Shown piece after piece: positions 28,335-37,722 of a DNA stretch of 64,000 nt; the stretch's first letter is position 1; every line of letters starts with the position of its first letter. Source of the DNA: Geobacillus subterraneus (GTDB taxonomy: Bacteria > Bacillota > Bacilli > Bacillales > Anoxybacillaceae); contig NZ_CP014342.1 in the NCBI RefSeq assembly GCF_001618685.1, forward strand, positions 1,922,001-1,986,000, in the 5' to 3' direction. The translations under genes and the position numbers were made by a program. The notes beneath the pieces are model-generated. The model worked only from the letters and a program-made list of their open reading frames with translations. It had not been told where the DNA came from and ran no database searches.

Positions 28335-29090
28335 TTAAAAATATACACAAATGCGTCTGTTCTCAATCGTTTGGATATGAACATCCATATCGTAAATGCC
28401 ACGCAGTACTTGGCTGCGCATCATGGTGGATACATCGCCTTCGGAAACGACTTTTCCATCCTTTAAGGCAACGATGTAATCGGAATAACAGGAAGCGAAA
28501 TTGATATCATGCATGACGATAACAATCGTCTTATCCAGCTGATCCACTAAGTTGCGCAACACTTTCATCATTTGCACCGAATGTTTCATATCTAAATTGT
28601 TTAGCGGCTCATCTAAAAAGATGTAATCCGTATCTTGCGCAAGCACCATGGCAATATACGCCCGCTGCCGCTGTCCGCCGCTCAATTCGTCGAGATAGCG
28701 GTGCTGTAGGTCATTAAGCTCCATGTAGTGAATGGCTTCGCGCACATATTCGTTATCTTGGCGCGTCAGTCGGCCGCGCGAGTACGGAAATCGGCCGAAT
28801 GAAACGAGTTCCTTCACTGTCAGACGAGCGGCAATATGGTTTGACTGCTTTAAAATCGAAATCTTTTTCGCTAGTTCCTCTGTCCGATAATGGCTGATTT
28901 CTTTTCCATCGATCCATACTTCACCGCTATCTTTTGGAATGAGGCGGCTCATGATGGAAAGCAATGTGCTTTTTCCCGCTCCATTCGGACCAATCAGCGA
29001 TGTCAATTGACGCCGGGGAATCGAAAGCGACACTTGATCAACGACTTTTTTTCCGCCGTATCGTTTCGATACTTCTTTTACTTCTACCAT
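28335..29090 (-). CDS. yclP: Ferric-siderophore ABC transporter ATPase
   Basis: 251 residues. Walker A GPNGAGKST (about 33-41), Q-loop ILKQSN, signature LSGGQRQRA, Walker B YIFLDEPLNNLD and the switch His in VIVMHDINFA are all intact. It is the cytoplasmic ATPase that drives YclN/YclO. Its ATG at 29090 overlaps the end of yclO, so translation is coupled. The 3' end runs into the repeat-containing gap before yclQ. Confidence 0.95.
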   Translation of the reverse strand: MVEVKEVSKRYGGKKVVDQVSLSIPRRQLTSLIGPNGAGKSTLLSIMSRLIPKDSGEVWIDGKEISHYRTEELAKKISILKQSNHIAARLTVKELVSFGRFPYSRGRLTRQDNEYVREAIHYMELNDLQHRYLDELSGGQRQRAYIAMVLAQDTDYIFLDEPLNNLDMKHSVQMMKVLRNLVDQLDKTIVIVMHDINFASCYSDYIVALKDGKVVSEGDVSTMMRSQVLRGIYDMDVHIQTIENRRICVYF

Positions 29091-30034
29091 GCTTTTCGCT
29101 CCTTTAACAACAGATATAGGAAATATGCTCCACCTACCATATTGATAATGACGGACAATGTCGTCGAAAACGTGAACACCCGCTCAACTACCCATTGACC
29201 ACTGACAAGAGCGATAACACCAAACAACGCCGCCCCTACGAACAAATACCGATGTTCATACGTTTGAAAAAACGCGTAAGCGACGTTCGCAACAATCAAC
29301 CCGAAAAACATGACTGGTCCAACAAGCGCCGTCGATACGGAAACGAGCACGGCGATAATCATCAACATCCGCTTGACAACCGTCTCATAGGAGACGCCTA
29401 AGTTAATCGCGTGATCTTTTCCGAGTGACAATACGTCGAGCTCGGGAAGATGCCGGTATGTGTACCATATAGCAATCACAATGACAATGCCAGCCGGCCA
29501 AAGCAACTCGGTTTTCATATTGTTGAAACTAGCAAACATTCGGTCTTGGATAATCGAAAATTCATTCGGGTCAATCAAATATTGCATAAACGATGTCACA
29601 CTTTGAAAAAACGTCCCCAGAATCATCCCGGCAAGCAGGATGAAATACACCGTCTGCCCTTCCCGCCGAAAGAGGAAAGAATAGAGAAGAATCGAAAAGC
29701 CAATCATGCTCCCAGCGGAAAGGAGAAAATGCACCGTATCGTTCATCATCGTCAATGTCGTCGACCCGAACAAAAACACAATCGCTGTCTGAATTAACAT
29801 GTACACAGAATCAAGTCCAATAATGCTTGGCGTTAAAATCCGGTTGTTCGTTATCGTTTGAAACAAAACGGTTGAAATCGCTCCCGCCCAGCCAACGAGC
29901 ACCATCGCCGTCACTTTTTCACCGCGGGAGCGTAAAATATATTCAATGTTGCCGCGCAGCTCAGTAAGCAAGAACAACGCAATAAAAGCTAAGGCCAGTA
30001 CAACGAGCACTGCTGTTTTCATCCGGTTAGACAT
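29084..30034 (-). CDS. yclO: Ferric-siderophore ABC transporter permease
   Basis: 316 residues of the FecCD family with nine or ten membrane spans. Typical segments are TNNRILTPSIIGLDSVYML and the coupling-helix region LDVLSLGKDHAINLGVSYET, followed by LVGPVMFFGLIVANVAY. It forms a heterodimer with YclN. It overlaps yclN by eight bases and yclP by seven. Confidence 0.94.
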   Translation of the reverse strand: MSNRMKTAVLVVLALAFIALFLLTELRGNIEYILRSRGEKVTAMVLVGWAGAISTVLFQTITNNRILTPSIIGLDSVYMLIQTAIVFLFGSTTLTMMNDTVHFLLSAGSMIGFSILLYSFLFRREGQTVYFILLAGMILGTFFQSVTSFMQYLIDPNEFSIIQDRMFASFNNMKTELLWPAGIVIVIAIWYTYRHLPELDVLSLGKDHAINLGVSYETVVKRMLMIIAVLVSVSTALVGPVMFFGLIVANVAYAFFQTYEHRYLFVGAALFGVIALVSGQWVVERVFTFSTTLSVIINMVGGAYFLYLLLKERKAW

Positions 30035-30983
30035 ATTGCTTCGTTCTCCTTATAAGCAAATATAAAAAGATGCCGCTCCCGATCACCCCTACTGTTAAGC
30101 CGATCGGAATCTCATATGGATAAATGACAATCCGACCGAGCAAATCGCAAACAAGTACGAACAACGCCCCAGCAAGCGCAGTTACCGGTAATACTTTGCG
30201 TAAATGATCGCCATAATACATTGACACAATATTCGGAATGATCAACCCTAAAAACGGCAGAGAGCCGACCGTCAACACTTCAATCGATGAAATGATCGCA
30301 ACAATGATCAGTCCTGTATACACAATCGATCGGTAACGAAGCCCTAAATTCGTGGCCATCTCTTCTCCCATGCCTGCGATGGTAAACCGATTGGCATACG
30401 CGTAAGCGACCACCATAAGCGGGACGCTAATGTATAACATCTCATAGCGTCCTTGCATCATAACCGAAAAATCGCCTTGTAGCCAAGCGGACAGCGATTG
30501 GATCAAATCATATTTATACGCCAAAAACGTTGTCACCGAGCCGACGATATTCCCAAACATGAGACCGACAAGCGGAATAAACACCGAATCTTTATATTTG
30601 ACACGATCTAACACCGTCATGAACAACAGTGTTCCAACAAATGCAAACAAAACAGCAACAGCGGCCTTGACGATGGGCGCAGCCGAAGCGAACAAAATCA
30701 TGGACACTAATAGCCCAAGCCGAGCCCAGTCCATCGTTCCTGCCGTCGTCGGCGACACGAACTTGTTTTGGCTAAGCTGTTGCATAATTAAGCCGCAAAT
30801 GCTGACGCTCGCCCCAGCGATGATGATGCTGACGAGCCGCGGCAGCCGGCTGATCAAGAAAATTTCCCACGCATCACGATCCCTCTCCCACAGCTCACGG
30901 GGCGATAAATCATGTACCCCGACAAATAAGGAAAGAAGCGATAATCCAAAAAGCAACAACACCCATTTTTTCATCGTCCTCAT
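30027..30983 (-). CDS. yclN: Ferric-siderophore ABC transporter permease
   Basis: 318 residues of the FecCD family, first gene of the yclNOPQ unit. RLPRLVSIIIAGASVSICGL is the usual entry helix; LIMQQLSQNKFVSPTTAGTM and the late VGSLPFLGLIIPNIV segment agree. Two starts are possible, ATG 30983 and ATG 30974; neither has a perfect RBS (GGTAGG and GAGGACG). Expression should be Fur-controlled through the boxes at 31208-31257. Confidence 0.93.
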   Translation of the reverse strand: MRTMKKWVLLLFGLSLLSLFVGVHDLSPRELWERDRDAWEIFLISRLPRLVSIIIAGASVSICGLIMQQLSQNKFVSPTTAGTMDWARLGLLVSMILFASAAPIVKAAVAVLFAFVGTLLFMTVLDRVKYKDSVFIPLVGLMFGNIVGSVTTFLAYKYDLIQSLSAWLQGDFSVMMQGRYEMLYISVPLMVVAYAYANRFTIAGMGEEMATNLGLRYRSIVYTGLIIVAIISSIEVLTVGSLPFLGLIIPNIVSMYYGDHLRKVLPVTALAGALFVLVCDLLGRIVIYPYEIPIGLTVGVIGSGIFLYLLIRRTKQYV

Positions 30984-31073
30984 CCTACCGTTTGTCTTCT
31001 TTTATCTGCGCTCATCCCATCCGTCCAACCGTTCCATAAAAACTAAATGAAGCGACAACCGAGCGCGATTTGA

Positions 31074-31148
31074 CTATGTATCCTTTTTCTTTCTGTTGTC
31101 CAACCTCTCGCCGAAGCATTCAACCACGCTTGGCTTCTTAGCTCCCAT
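31074..31148 (-). CDS. Possible 24-codon leader peptide in the yclN 5' region
   Basis: ATG 31148 has GAGAGG about seven bases upstream. The frame reads MGAKKPSVVECFGERLDNRK and ends KKDT at TAG 31074. It lies between the Fur-controlled promoter and yclN, inside an unusually long leader (about 250 nt, 30984-31230). The peptide is basic with one Cys. It could be a regulatory upstream ORF or chance. No other gene is seen in 30984-31207. Confidence 0.35.
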   Translation of the reverse strand: MGAKKPSVVECFGERLDNRKKKDT

Positions 31149-31207
31149 TTTTCTACCTCTCAACTAAGCATGTAGAAACCAATACGTCGACAAATTATTT
31201 TGAAATA

Positions 31208-31264
31208 GATAATCATTATCACCAACACAGATTTATTCTAATTGATAAAAATTATCATTGTCAA
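31208..31264 (-). promoter_or_regulatory. Fur-controlled promoter of yclNOPQ with two Fur boxes
   Basis: On the minus strand TTGACA (31259-31264), 18 bp, then TAGAAT (31235-31240). A 7-1-7 Fur box (TGATAA-type arms, 31243-31257, one mismatch to consensus) fills the spacer. A second perfect core, GATAATCATTATC, lies at 31208-31220 downstream of the -10. Iron-dependent repression is the obvious prediction. Confidence 0.85.
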
Positions 31265-31408
31265 TATATTTGATGGTTTTTTTCATTTTCTCATTTTTTT
31301 CTCATTTCGAATGCTCCTCACCACGAAAACAGGCAGGCCCACCTCGGCCTGCCTGATCGCTCACAGAGCATGATATAGGATTGAGATAGAGAATGACATT
31401 CCCCCTTG

Positions 31409-31702
31409 CTATATGCCATTGGCCAGATCGATCTGCATCGTCAGCAGAGCATAGCTTAACGTTTTGCCGTGCGGATCAAGGGCCAGCGAAGTGGTGACAC
31501 CACCATCGAGTGCGTTGTGGCAAACAAACTGCAGCGCTGCAATGTTAGGAAGCTCGTAGCGAACGATCTCTCCTTTCACAATGTCGCACAAATGATCCTT
31601 CACTTTTCTGTAAAGCAAAAAACAGCTGTTCTGAAAGGCTGCTTTCTTCAAGAGAAACAAAGCATTCTCCTCCTGCCTATATAAAAAAGGGCCCCGCTGC
31701 AT
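31409..31702 (-). pseudogene. AtuA-related C-terminal domain remnant
   Basis: The last 70 residues match the small AtuA-type domain protein: DIVKGEIVRYELPNIAALQF, then HNALDGGVTTSLALDPHGKT. The expected N-terminal part (the SGDKG-type motif) is absent and replaced by unrelated sequence, so the gene is truncated. Such proteins normally pair with AtuA in acyclic terpene or branched-acid breakdown. It sits beside a broken aldehyde dehydrogenase, suggesting a decayed catabolic locus. Confidence 0.6.
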
Positions 31703-31724
31703 GGAGACCCCTTTGGCTGCTTTC

Positions 31725-32301
31725 TTACCCTTTGACAAAGACGGTTTTGATGGCAGTGAAAAATTCAATGGCCGCCCGTCCTTGTTCCCGCGAATGGGAG
31801 CTCGATTGCTTCATGCCGCCAAATGGCGCCTGAAGCTCGACGCCAGCGCTTTCTTCGTTAATCCGCACGAGCCCGGCTTCAATATCTTGGATAAACGTTA
31901 ACATTTTTTCCAATATTTCGGGTGAAAATCGAGGCGCTGAGGCCAAACGGCGTGTCATTGGCTAAAGCTATCGCTTCTTCAAACGTGTCCACTTTGATTA
32001 AGGCGAGCACCGGTCCGAAAATTTCCTCGCGGGCGATCGTCGTGTTTGGGGATACATTTTCAAGCACCGTCGGCTCCACATAAAATCCGTTGGCCAACTC
32101 CCCGTCGTCCAAGCGGCGGCCGCCACAAAGCAATGTCGCTCCCTCTTCGATCCCTTTTTCGATATAAGAAAGAACCGTCTCTAATTGCTTTTGGCTGGCA
32201 CATGGCCCCATCCACACGCCTTCTTCCAGTTCGTTGCCGATTTTCAGCTGTTTGATCTTCGCTAACACTTGTTTTTTAAATTCAGATTCATTCAATGGCA
32301 T
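31725..32301 (-). pseudogene. Aldehyde dehydrogenase C-terminal remnant, frameshifted
   Basis: Two overlapping frames together give the last ~190 residues of an aldehyde dehydrogenase: [55 protein letters not shown], then after a frame change near 31910-31935 [20 protein letters not shown] and [10 protein letters not shown]. The N-terminal ~290 residues with the NAD site and catalytic Glu and Cys are missing. It resembles 2-oxoglutarate semialdehyde dehydrogenases. Inactive. Confidence 0.85.
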
Positions 32302-32321
32302 TTACCATCTTGACAGAGAAG

Positions 32322-32362
32322 CGACAAAAAACCGGCCTCCCCAACACAAGAGAGACCGGTTC
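32322..32362 (-). terminator. Terminator after cysI
   Basis: On the minus strand AACCGG (32356-32361) and CCGGTT (32330-32335) close a hairpin with a partly paired interior; a TTTTTTG tract follows. It is 20 bp past cysI. Confidence 0.7.
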
Positions 32363-32380
32363 GAATGAAACCGCATCAGT

Positions 32381-34102
32381 TTAATCGTGAAAATTCGTCC
32401 CATCCGTCACTTCTTTAACGATGCCGGCGCGGATGACGAAGTCGCCGAAATGTTCGCCGTCAAGCCGCTCTTTGGCATAGCGGGACAAAAGGACGCGCAG
32501 TTCGCGCAAAATGTCTTCTTCGCCGATGTTTTCGCGGTACAGTTTGCCAAGGCGCGTGCCGTTGAAGGCGGCGCCGAGGTACATGTTGTATTTGCCGACC
32601 GCTTTGCCGACAAAGGCAATTTCGGCAAGCACATGGCGGGCGCAGCCGTTCGGACAGCCCGTCATGCGGATCGTGATTTCTTCGTCGCGCAAGCCGTTTT
32701 CATCGATGATTTCCTCGATTTTATCGAGCAGTTTCGGCAAGTACCGCTCCGCTTCCGCCATCGCGAGGCCGCATGTCGGCAGCGCGACACAGGCGAGCGC
32801 GTTGCGGCGCAAGGCGGTGTACCGACGTCCGTCGGTCAGGCCGTACTTGGCGATCAGCGCCTCGATTTCCGGTTTTTTCTCGCTCGTGACGTTGGCGATC
32901 ACTAAGTTTTGGTTTGCTGTCAGCCGGAAATCGCCGGTATGAACGTTGGCGATTTCGCGCAGGCCAGTCATCAGCTTGTAATCGTCGTAGTCTTTGACGC
33001 GGCCGCCTTCGACAAACAGTGTGAAATGCCACGTTCCGTTGACGCCTTCGACCCAGCCGTAACGGTCGCCGTTATGCTCGAAATGGTACGGGCGCGCTTC
33101 GCCGAGCTTCCAACCGAGGCGGCGTTCAATTTCCTCTTTCACGACTTCAAGGCCAAGCCGGTCGATCGTGTATTTGAAGCGGGCGTTTTTGCGCGACGAG
33201 CGGTTGCCATAGTCGCGCTGAACGGTCATAATTTTTTCCGCCACCTCAACGACTTGATCCGGCGTGCAGAAGCCGATCACTTTAGCAAGCTGCGGGTACG
33301 TCGTTTTGTCGCCGTGGGTCATCCCCATGCCCCCGCCGATGGCGACGTTAAATCCGGCGAGCTTGCCGTCTTCCACGATGGCGATCAACCCGATATCTTG
33401 TGAGAATACATCGACATCATTGGACGGCGGGACGGCGATACCGATTTTAAATTTCCGCGGCAAGTACGTCGGACCGTAAATCGGTTCTTCCTCGCCGTCG
33501 ACTTGCGGCGTGCCAGCTACTTTTTCTTCATCCAGCCAAATTTCATAATACGCCCGTGTCCGCGGCAACAAATGGTCGCTTAACAGTTTCGCCCATTCAT
33601 ACACTTCCGCATGCACTTCCGACTGGTATGGGTTCGGATTGCACATGACGTTCCGGTTGACGTCACCGCAGGCAGCGAGCGTTGTCATGAGCGCGCCGTT
33701 AATGGCTTGCATCGTTTTTTTCACGTTCCATTTCAGGACGCCGTGCAATTGGAACGCTTGGCGCGTCGTTAATTTTAACGTGCCGTTCGCGTACTTGCGG
33801 GCGATTTCGTCCATGACAAGCCACTGCTCCGGCGTCGCCACCCCGCCCGGTGTGCGGACGCGAATCATGAACTGGTACGCCGGCTCCAATTTTTGTTTTT
33901 GCCGCTCGGTGCGGACATCACGGTCGTCTTGCAAGTAGCTGCCGTGAAACTTCATCAGCCGGTTGTCATCATCCGGGATGCCGCCGCTGATCGGGTCTTC
34001 CATCGTTTCGGCGAGCGTGCCGCGCAAGTAATGGCTTTCCTGTTTAATGCGCTCGACATCGCTTGGCGGTCCGTCCGGCGCTTTTAACACGACTTTCGCC
34101 AT
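32381..34102 (-). CDS. cysI: Sulfite reductase (NADPH), hemoprotein beta subunit
   Basis: 573 residues from ATG 34102 ([11 protein letters not shown]), with AAAGAAGGAG upstream; GTG 34114 sits on that RBS. The siroheme/[4Fe-4S] ligands are visible as [10 protein letters not shown] and, about 40 residues later, TGCPNGCAR. The ferredoxin-like repeats contain [11 protein letters not shown]-type ([12 protein letters not shown]) and QNLVIANV segments. It reduces sulfite to sulfide with six electrons supplied by CysJ. It follows cysJ by 26 bp as one transcript. Confidence 0.96.
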   Translation of the reverse strand: MAKVVLKAPDGPPSDVERIKQESHYLRGTLAETMEDPISGGIPDDDNRLMKFHGSYLQDDRDVRTERQKQKLEPAYQFMIRVRTPGGVATPEQWLVMDEIARKYANGTLKLTTRQAFQLHGVLKWNVKKTMQAINGALMTTLAACGDVNRNVMCNPNPYQSEVHAEVYEWAKLLSDHLLPRTRAYYEIWLDEEKVAGTPQVDGEEEPIYGPTYLPRKFKIGIAVPPSNDVDVFSQDIGLIAIVEDGKLAGFNVAIGGGMGMTHGDKTTYPQLAKVIGFCTPDQVVEVAEKIMTVQRDYGNRSSRKNARFKYTIDRLGLEVVKEEIERRLGWKLGEARPYHFEHNGDRYGWVEGVNGTWHFTLFVEGGRVKDYDDYKLMTGLREIANVHTGDFRLTANQNLVIANVTSEKKPEIEALIAKYGLTDGRRYTALRRNALACVALPTCGLAMAEAERYLPKLLDKIEEIIDENGLRDEEITIRMTGCPNGCARHVLAEIAFVGKAVGKYNMYLGAAFNGTRLGKLYRENIGEEDILRELRVLLSRYAKERLDGEHFGDFVIRAGIVKEVTDGTNFHD

Positions 34103-34128
34103 TTCCGATTCCACTCCTTCTTTAGAGA

Positions 34129-35958
34129 TTAATAGACGTCGCGTTGGTACCGTTTTTGTTTTTGCATTTCCGTCAAATACGCTTCTGCTTGTTCGCGGCT
34201 CATGCCGCCTTCTTTTTCAATAAGATCAATGAGCGTCTGGTGGACGTCGCGCGCCATGTGCTGCTTGTCGCCGCAAATGTAGACGACGGCGCCTTCCTCG
34301 AGCCAGCCGAACAGCTCTTTGCTTCGTTCAAGCATCCGGTGCTGGACGTATACTTTTTTCTCCGTATCGCGCGAGAAAGCGACATCCATTCTTGTCAGCA
34401 CACCGCTTTTCAGCCAGGCGAGCCATTCCGTTTGATACAGGAAGTCAGTCACAAAATGCTGGTCGCCAAAGAAAAGCCATGATTTTCCGTTCGCTCCTGT
34501 CGCCTCGCGCTCTTGCATAAAGGCGCGGAACGGCGCCACCCCCGTGCCCGGTCCGACCATAATGATCGGCGTCGACGGATCTTTCGGCAGCTTGAAGTTC
34601 GGATTCGGTTGAATAAAGACCGGGAGCGTATCACCGATGTGAATGCGCTCGGCGCAAAACGTCGAGCACACCCCTTTGCGCAGGCGGCCGTAAGACTCAT
34701 AACGAACCGCACCGATCGTCAAATGCACCTCGTCCGGATACGCAGCTAAGCTGCTCGCGATCGAATACAGGCGCGGCGGCATTTTTCGCAAAATGGAAAT
34801 GACTTGTTGCGGCGCAGCGTCCCACGAGCCAAAATCGCGCAGGGCATCGAGCAAGTCGCGGCCTTTGGCGTATTCTTTTAATTTCGCCTCATTGCCCGGA
34901 GCAACAAGCTCTTGAAGCGCGCTGTTTTTCGATAACGGCGCCAGTTTTTGCAGCAGTGCTTTCGTCAAAACGGTGATTTCAAAATGGGACGTGAGCGCTT
35001 CTTTCAGCGACCGCACTTCTCCGTCCTTGTCAATCGTCACTGTTTCTTCCGGGTTCCATTTCATTTCTTGGATGACAAGGTCAACAAGCTCTGGATCGTT
35101 TTTCGGGAAAATGCCAAGCGCATCGCCCGGCTCATATTTCAAACCCGATCCTTCGAGCGACAATTCGAGATGGCGCGTTTCTTTATTCGATCCGCGGCCG
35201 TTTAAGTTAATGTTTTCCAACACCTCAGCTAGGAACGGGTTTTTCCGCGAATAGACGACGGCAGGCTCAGCTTTCGGCGCCGCAGCCACAGCCGACAAGA
35301 GCGGAGTTGTTCCACCGTTGGCATTGGCTTGTTTGCTCAACTCGCCAAGCACGCCATCGAGCCATTTCGCCGCTGCTTCCTCGTAATCGACATCGCAATC
35401 GACGCGTGGATAAAACCGCGTTCCGCCAAGCTCCTCCAACCGCTTATCGAAATCTTTCCCCGTCTGGCAAAAATGCTCGTACGACGTATCGCCGAGCGCG
35501 AGGACGGAGAAACGGAGATGATCCAGTTTTGGCGCCCGCTTGCTGTGAAGAAATTCGTAAAACGACACCGCGTTGTCCGGCGGATCGCCTTCCCCATGCG
35601 TGCTCACGACGATGAGCAGCGTCTCGACTTTCTTCAATTCATTCGGCTTAAAGTCAAGCATGGACGACACTTTCGCCTCGAATCCGCGCTCCTTGAGCGC
35701 CTTGCCGGCTTTTTCAGCCAACTTTTGCGCGTTGCCGGTTTGTGAACCGTAAAGAACAGTCACTTCTTTCGAAACCGGCTTGCCACCCCCGGCAAACAGC
35801 GTCGGCGCCTCGGCATCGAGAACGCTCACCGCGGTCTCGGCTGCGGCCAAATACCCGCTCAGCCACAGCTTTTGCGACGGCGTCAACGTCGGCAACAAAC
35901 GGTTCAGGAGCTCGATCTGCTCCTGACTAAACGGACTGTTAGTGACTTGCAGCTGCAA
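34129..35958 (-). CDS. cysJ: Sulfite reductase (NADPH), flavoprotein alpha subunit
   Basis: 609 residues from TTG 35958, which gives (M)[13 protein letters not shown] as in B. subtilis CysJ and has GAGGGGTG six bases upstream; GTG 35967 overlaps the RBS. Flavodoxin-like FMN domain: [38 protein letters not shown]. Ferredoxin-NADP reductase-like domain: RLYSIASS for FAD, then [12 protein letters not shown] and [10 protein letters not shown] for NADPH. It passes electrons from NADPH through FAD and FMN to CysI. Confidence 0.96.
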   Translation of the reverse strand: MQLQVTNSPFSQEQIELLNRLLPTLTPSQKLWLSGYLAAAETAVSVLDAEAPTLFAGGGKPVSKEVTVLYGSQTGNAQKLAEKAGKALKERGFEAKVSSMLDFKPNELKKVETLLIVVSTHGEGDPPDNAVSFYEFLHSKRAPKLDHLRFSVLALGDTSYEHFCQTGKDFDKRLEELGGTRFYPRVDCDVDYEEAAAKWLDGVLGELSKQANANGGTTPLLSAVAAAPKAEPAVVYSRKNPFLAEVLENINLNGRGSNKETRHLELSLEGSGLKYEPGDALGIFPKNDPELVDLVIQEMKWNPEETVTIDKDGEVRSLKEALTSHFEITVLTKALLQKLAPLSKNSALQELVAPGNEAKLKEYAKGRDLLDALRDFGSWDAAPQQVISILRKMPPRLYSIASSLAAYPDEVHLTIGAVRYESYGRLRKGVCSTFCAERIHIGDTLPVFIQPNPNFKLPKDPSTPIIMVGPGTGVAPFRAFMQEREATGANGKSWLFFGDQHFVTDFLYQTEWLAWLKSGVLTRMDVAFSRDTEKKVYVQHRMLERSKELFGWLEEGAVVYICGDKQHMARDVHQTLIDLIEKEGGMSREQAEAYLTEMQKQKRYQRDVY

Positions 35959-36123
35959 CGTGTCCACCCCTCAATATAAAATAGAATGATGGCGGAATTT
36001 CTTTCTGAACTTTTATCGGTGTGGCCGCCAAACATCCATTATTCCTATAAAACAAGTAGGCTTTAAATGTTATATCATATTTACACTTTACCGCAAAACA
36101 AAACATTAGTAAAATAAATATAA

Positions 36124-36141
36124 ATTATTAAAACTATTAAT
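36124..36141. promoter_or_regulatory. Candidate CysL site in the cysJ/cysL divergent region
   Basis: ATTATTAAAACTATTAAT is an imperfect dyad in an AT-rich 240-bp intergenic region (35959-36197), compatible with a LysR-type site controlling both directions. It is one of several AT-rich dyads, so the exact site is uncertain. Confidence 0.3.
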
Positions 36142-36197
36142 ATTTCTAATCAATATCTACGCTTGGATGAAGCCATCACGGGCAGGGGGGAATGAGT

Positions 36198-37094
36198 ATG
36201 TATTATGACGAATTAAAAACGTTTATTACGTTGGCAGAAGTGAAAAATTTCACAAAAACAGCTGAAATCCTCCACCTCTCCCAGCCGAGTGTCAGTTTGC
36301 ACATTAAAAATTTAGAAAAGGAGTTTCAAACCAAACTGTTCATCCGTTCCCCGAAACGGCTGCGCATGACGCCAACCGGTGAACTTCTGTATGACCGCGC
36401 CAAACAAATGATGGCGCTTTATGAACAGACGAAACAAGACATTTTAGAGCATCACCACTCGGTGAAAGGCGAATTAAAAATCGGCGCCAGCTTTACGATC
36501 GGGGAGTATATTTTGCCGCCGTTTTTGCTCGACTTCCAACAGCGCTACCCGGAACTCGAACTTGAGGTGATGATCGGCAACACAAAAGAAATCGTCGAAC
36601 TCGTCCGCTCGTACCAAGTGGATATCGGCTTGATCGAAGGACAAACGAACGAAAAAGAACTGTCCGTTCACCCGTTCATGCAGGACGAACTTGTCATCGT
36701 TGCTTCAAACTGCCACGAATTGGCACAAAAAGAGGAAGTGACGATCACCGATTTGCAAAATGAAGCATGGGTAGCACGCGAAATCGGTTCCGGCACACGC
36801 GAATACTTCAACCACTTCATCCGCTCAAACGGATTAAAGGTGAAATCGCTCATGATCATCAGCAGCAACCAAGGCATTAAAGAAATGTTAATCAACGGCA
36901 ACGCCTTGTCCTTGTTGTCGCGCAGCGTCGTCGCCCGCGACATCGAGCACGGCCACCTGTCCATCGTTCGCCTGAAGCACCCGCCGTTTTACCGGATGCT
37001 TTCTTATATTTATTCGCCGGTTATGGAAAACAAACAAAGCGTCCGCATTTTCCTTGAAACGTTGCAAACCAACTGGACGGGCGCCAACAAATAA
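36198..37094 (+). CDS. cysL: LysR-type activator of sulfite reductase
   Basis: 298 residues from ATG 36198 (MYYDELKTFITLAEVKNFTK); ATG 36192 touches the AGGGGGGA RBS. The winged helix (QPSVSLHIKNLEKEFQTKLF) is followed by a typical effector-binding domain. B. subtilis CysL (YwfK) activates cysJI, and the same divergent arrangement here supports orthology. Followed by a palindrome shared with the truncated convergent gene. Confidence 0.92.
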   Translation: MYYDELKTFITLAEVKNFTKTAEILHLSQPSVSLHIKNLEKEFQTKLFIRSPKRLRMTPTGELLYDRAKQMMALYEQTKQDILEHHHSVKGELKIGASFTIGEYILPPFLLDFQQRYPELELEVMIGNTKEIVELVRSYQVDIGLIEGQTNEKELSVHPFMQDELVIVASNCHELAQKEEVTITDLQNEAWVAREIGSGTREYFNHFIRSNGLKVKSLMIISSNQGIKEMLINGNALSLLSRSVVARDIEHGHLSIVRLKHPPFYRMLSYIYSPVMENKQSVRIFLETLQTNWTGANK

Positions 37095-37099
37095 CAGAA

Positions 37100-37124
37100 G
37101 GGCGCGGTCATCGATGACCCGCCC
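37100..37124. terminator. Palindrome between cysL and the czcD-like remnant
   Basis: GGTCATCGATGACC (37106-37119) is a perfect palindrome, flanked by GGGCG and CGCCC. There is no T-tract on the plus strand, so termination is weak or absent. Confidence 0.4.
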
Positions 37125-37333
37125 TCACACTTCCATCTCTCCATGACGAATGTGCGGCATTTCGATTTGAATCGTCGCATGGCGAATGTGAAAGCGCGTT
37201 TCGACCAAATCAATCGCCCGCTGCAAAACCGCCTGTCCATCGCATCCTTCCTCAATGAGCAAATGGCAGCTTAACGAATCAAGCCCCGAGGTGATCGTCC
37301 AAATATGCAAATCGTGGACATCGATCACCCCAT
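37125..37333 (-). pseudogene. Cation-efflux (CDF/CzcD-like) C-terminal stub
   Basis: About 67 residues: VHDLHIWTITSGLDSLSCHL, then GQAVLQRAIDLVETRFHIRH. These match the cytoplasmic C-terminal domain of CDF zinc/cobalt exporters. The membrane part is missing: the similarity ends at about 37333, where the base composition drops sharply. The junction therefore marks one edge of the acquired island. Confidence 0.78.
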
Positions 37334-37722
37334 CAGTGATCTATTGATTTGTATCAAATTATTCTTATGTTTATTAATCATTGATTTTAAGCCAATTTCG
37401 AAGCTTATCCAATCTATAAAATCTAACAAAAATCATTGATTTCTATTAAAAATGTGGTCAAAATGTGGTCACGTGGTCAAGAAGGCCGGAGTCTTACTCC
37501 GCCTTCTTTTTTTCAGAAGTCCTGCTTACACAACACCTCATGCTACACGCAATATTCGTTCTTGGAGTATTTCTCTGGCTTTCCAAAAAAATTACTTCAA
37601 GGTAATCGGACAGATACTTATGTCGAAAAATTAATCTGAATTTATATAACCAAGAAATATTTTTTGATATTTTTGAATATTACACTTATTTTATTTGCTA
37701 ATCACACTCTTTCTTCTTATTA
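37334..37722. other. AT-rich non-coding stretch at the island edge
   Basis: No convincing gene. TGTGGTCA occurs twice in tandem (37454-37470) followed by GTGGTCA. A rho-independent terminator on the plus strand (37480-37513; arms AGAAGG..CGGAG and CTCCG..CCTTCT, then seven T) follows. It may be the tail of a deleted gene such as a phage-type integrase; that is a guess. Confidence 0.45.
37480..37513 (+). terminator. Orphan rho-independent terminator
   Basis: The stem AGAAGGCCGGAG with CTCCGCCTTCT (one bulge), loop TCTTA, followed by TTTTTTT. No intact gene precedes it. Confidence 0.8.

Noticed and set aside
37436-37639. Frames over the AT-rich island edge as an integrase tail
   Set aside because: The text VVKMWS is suggestive of some integrase ends, but there are no catalytic motifs, so only a terminator is called.
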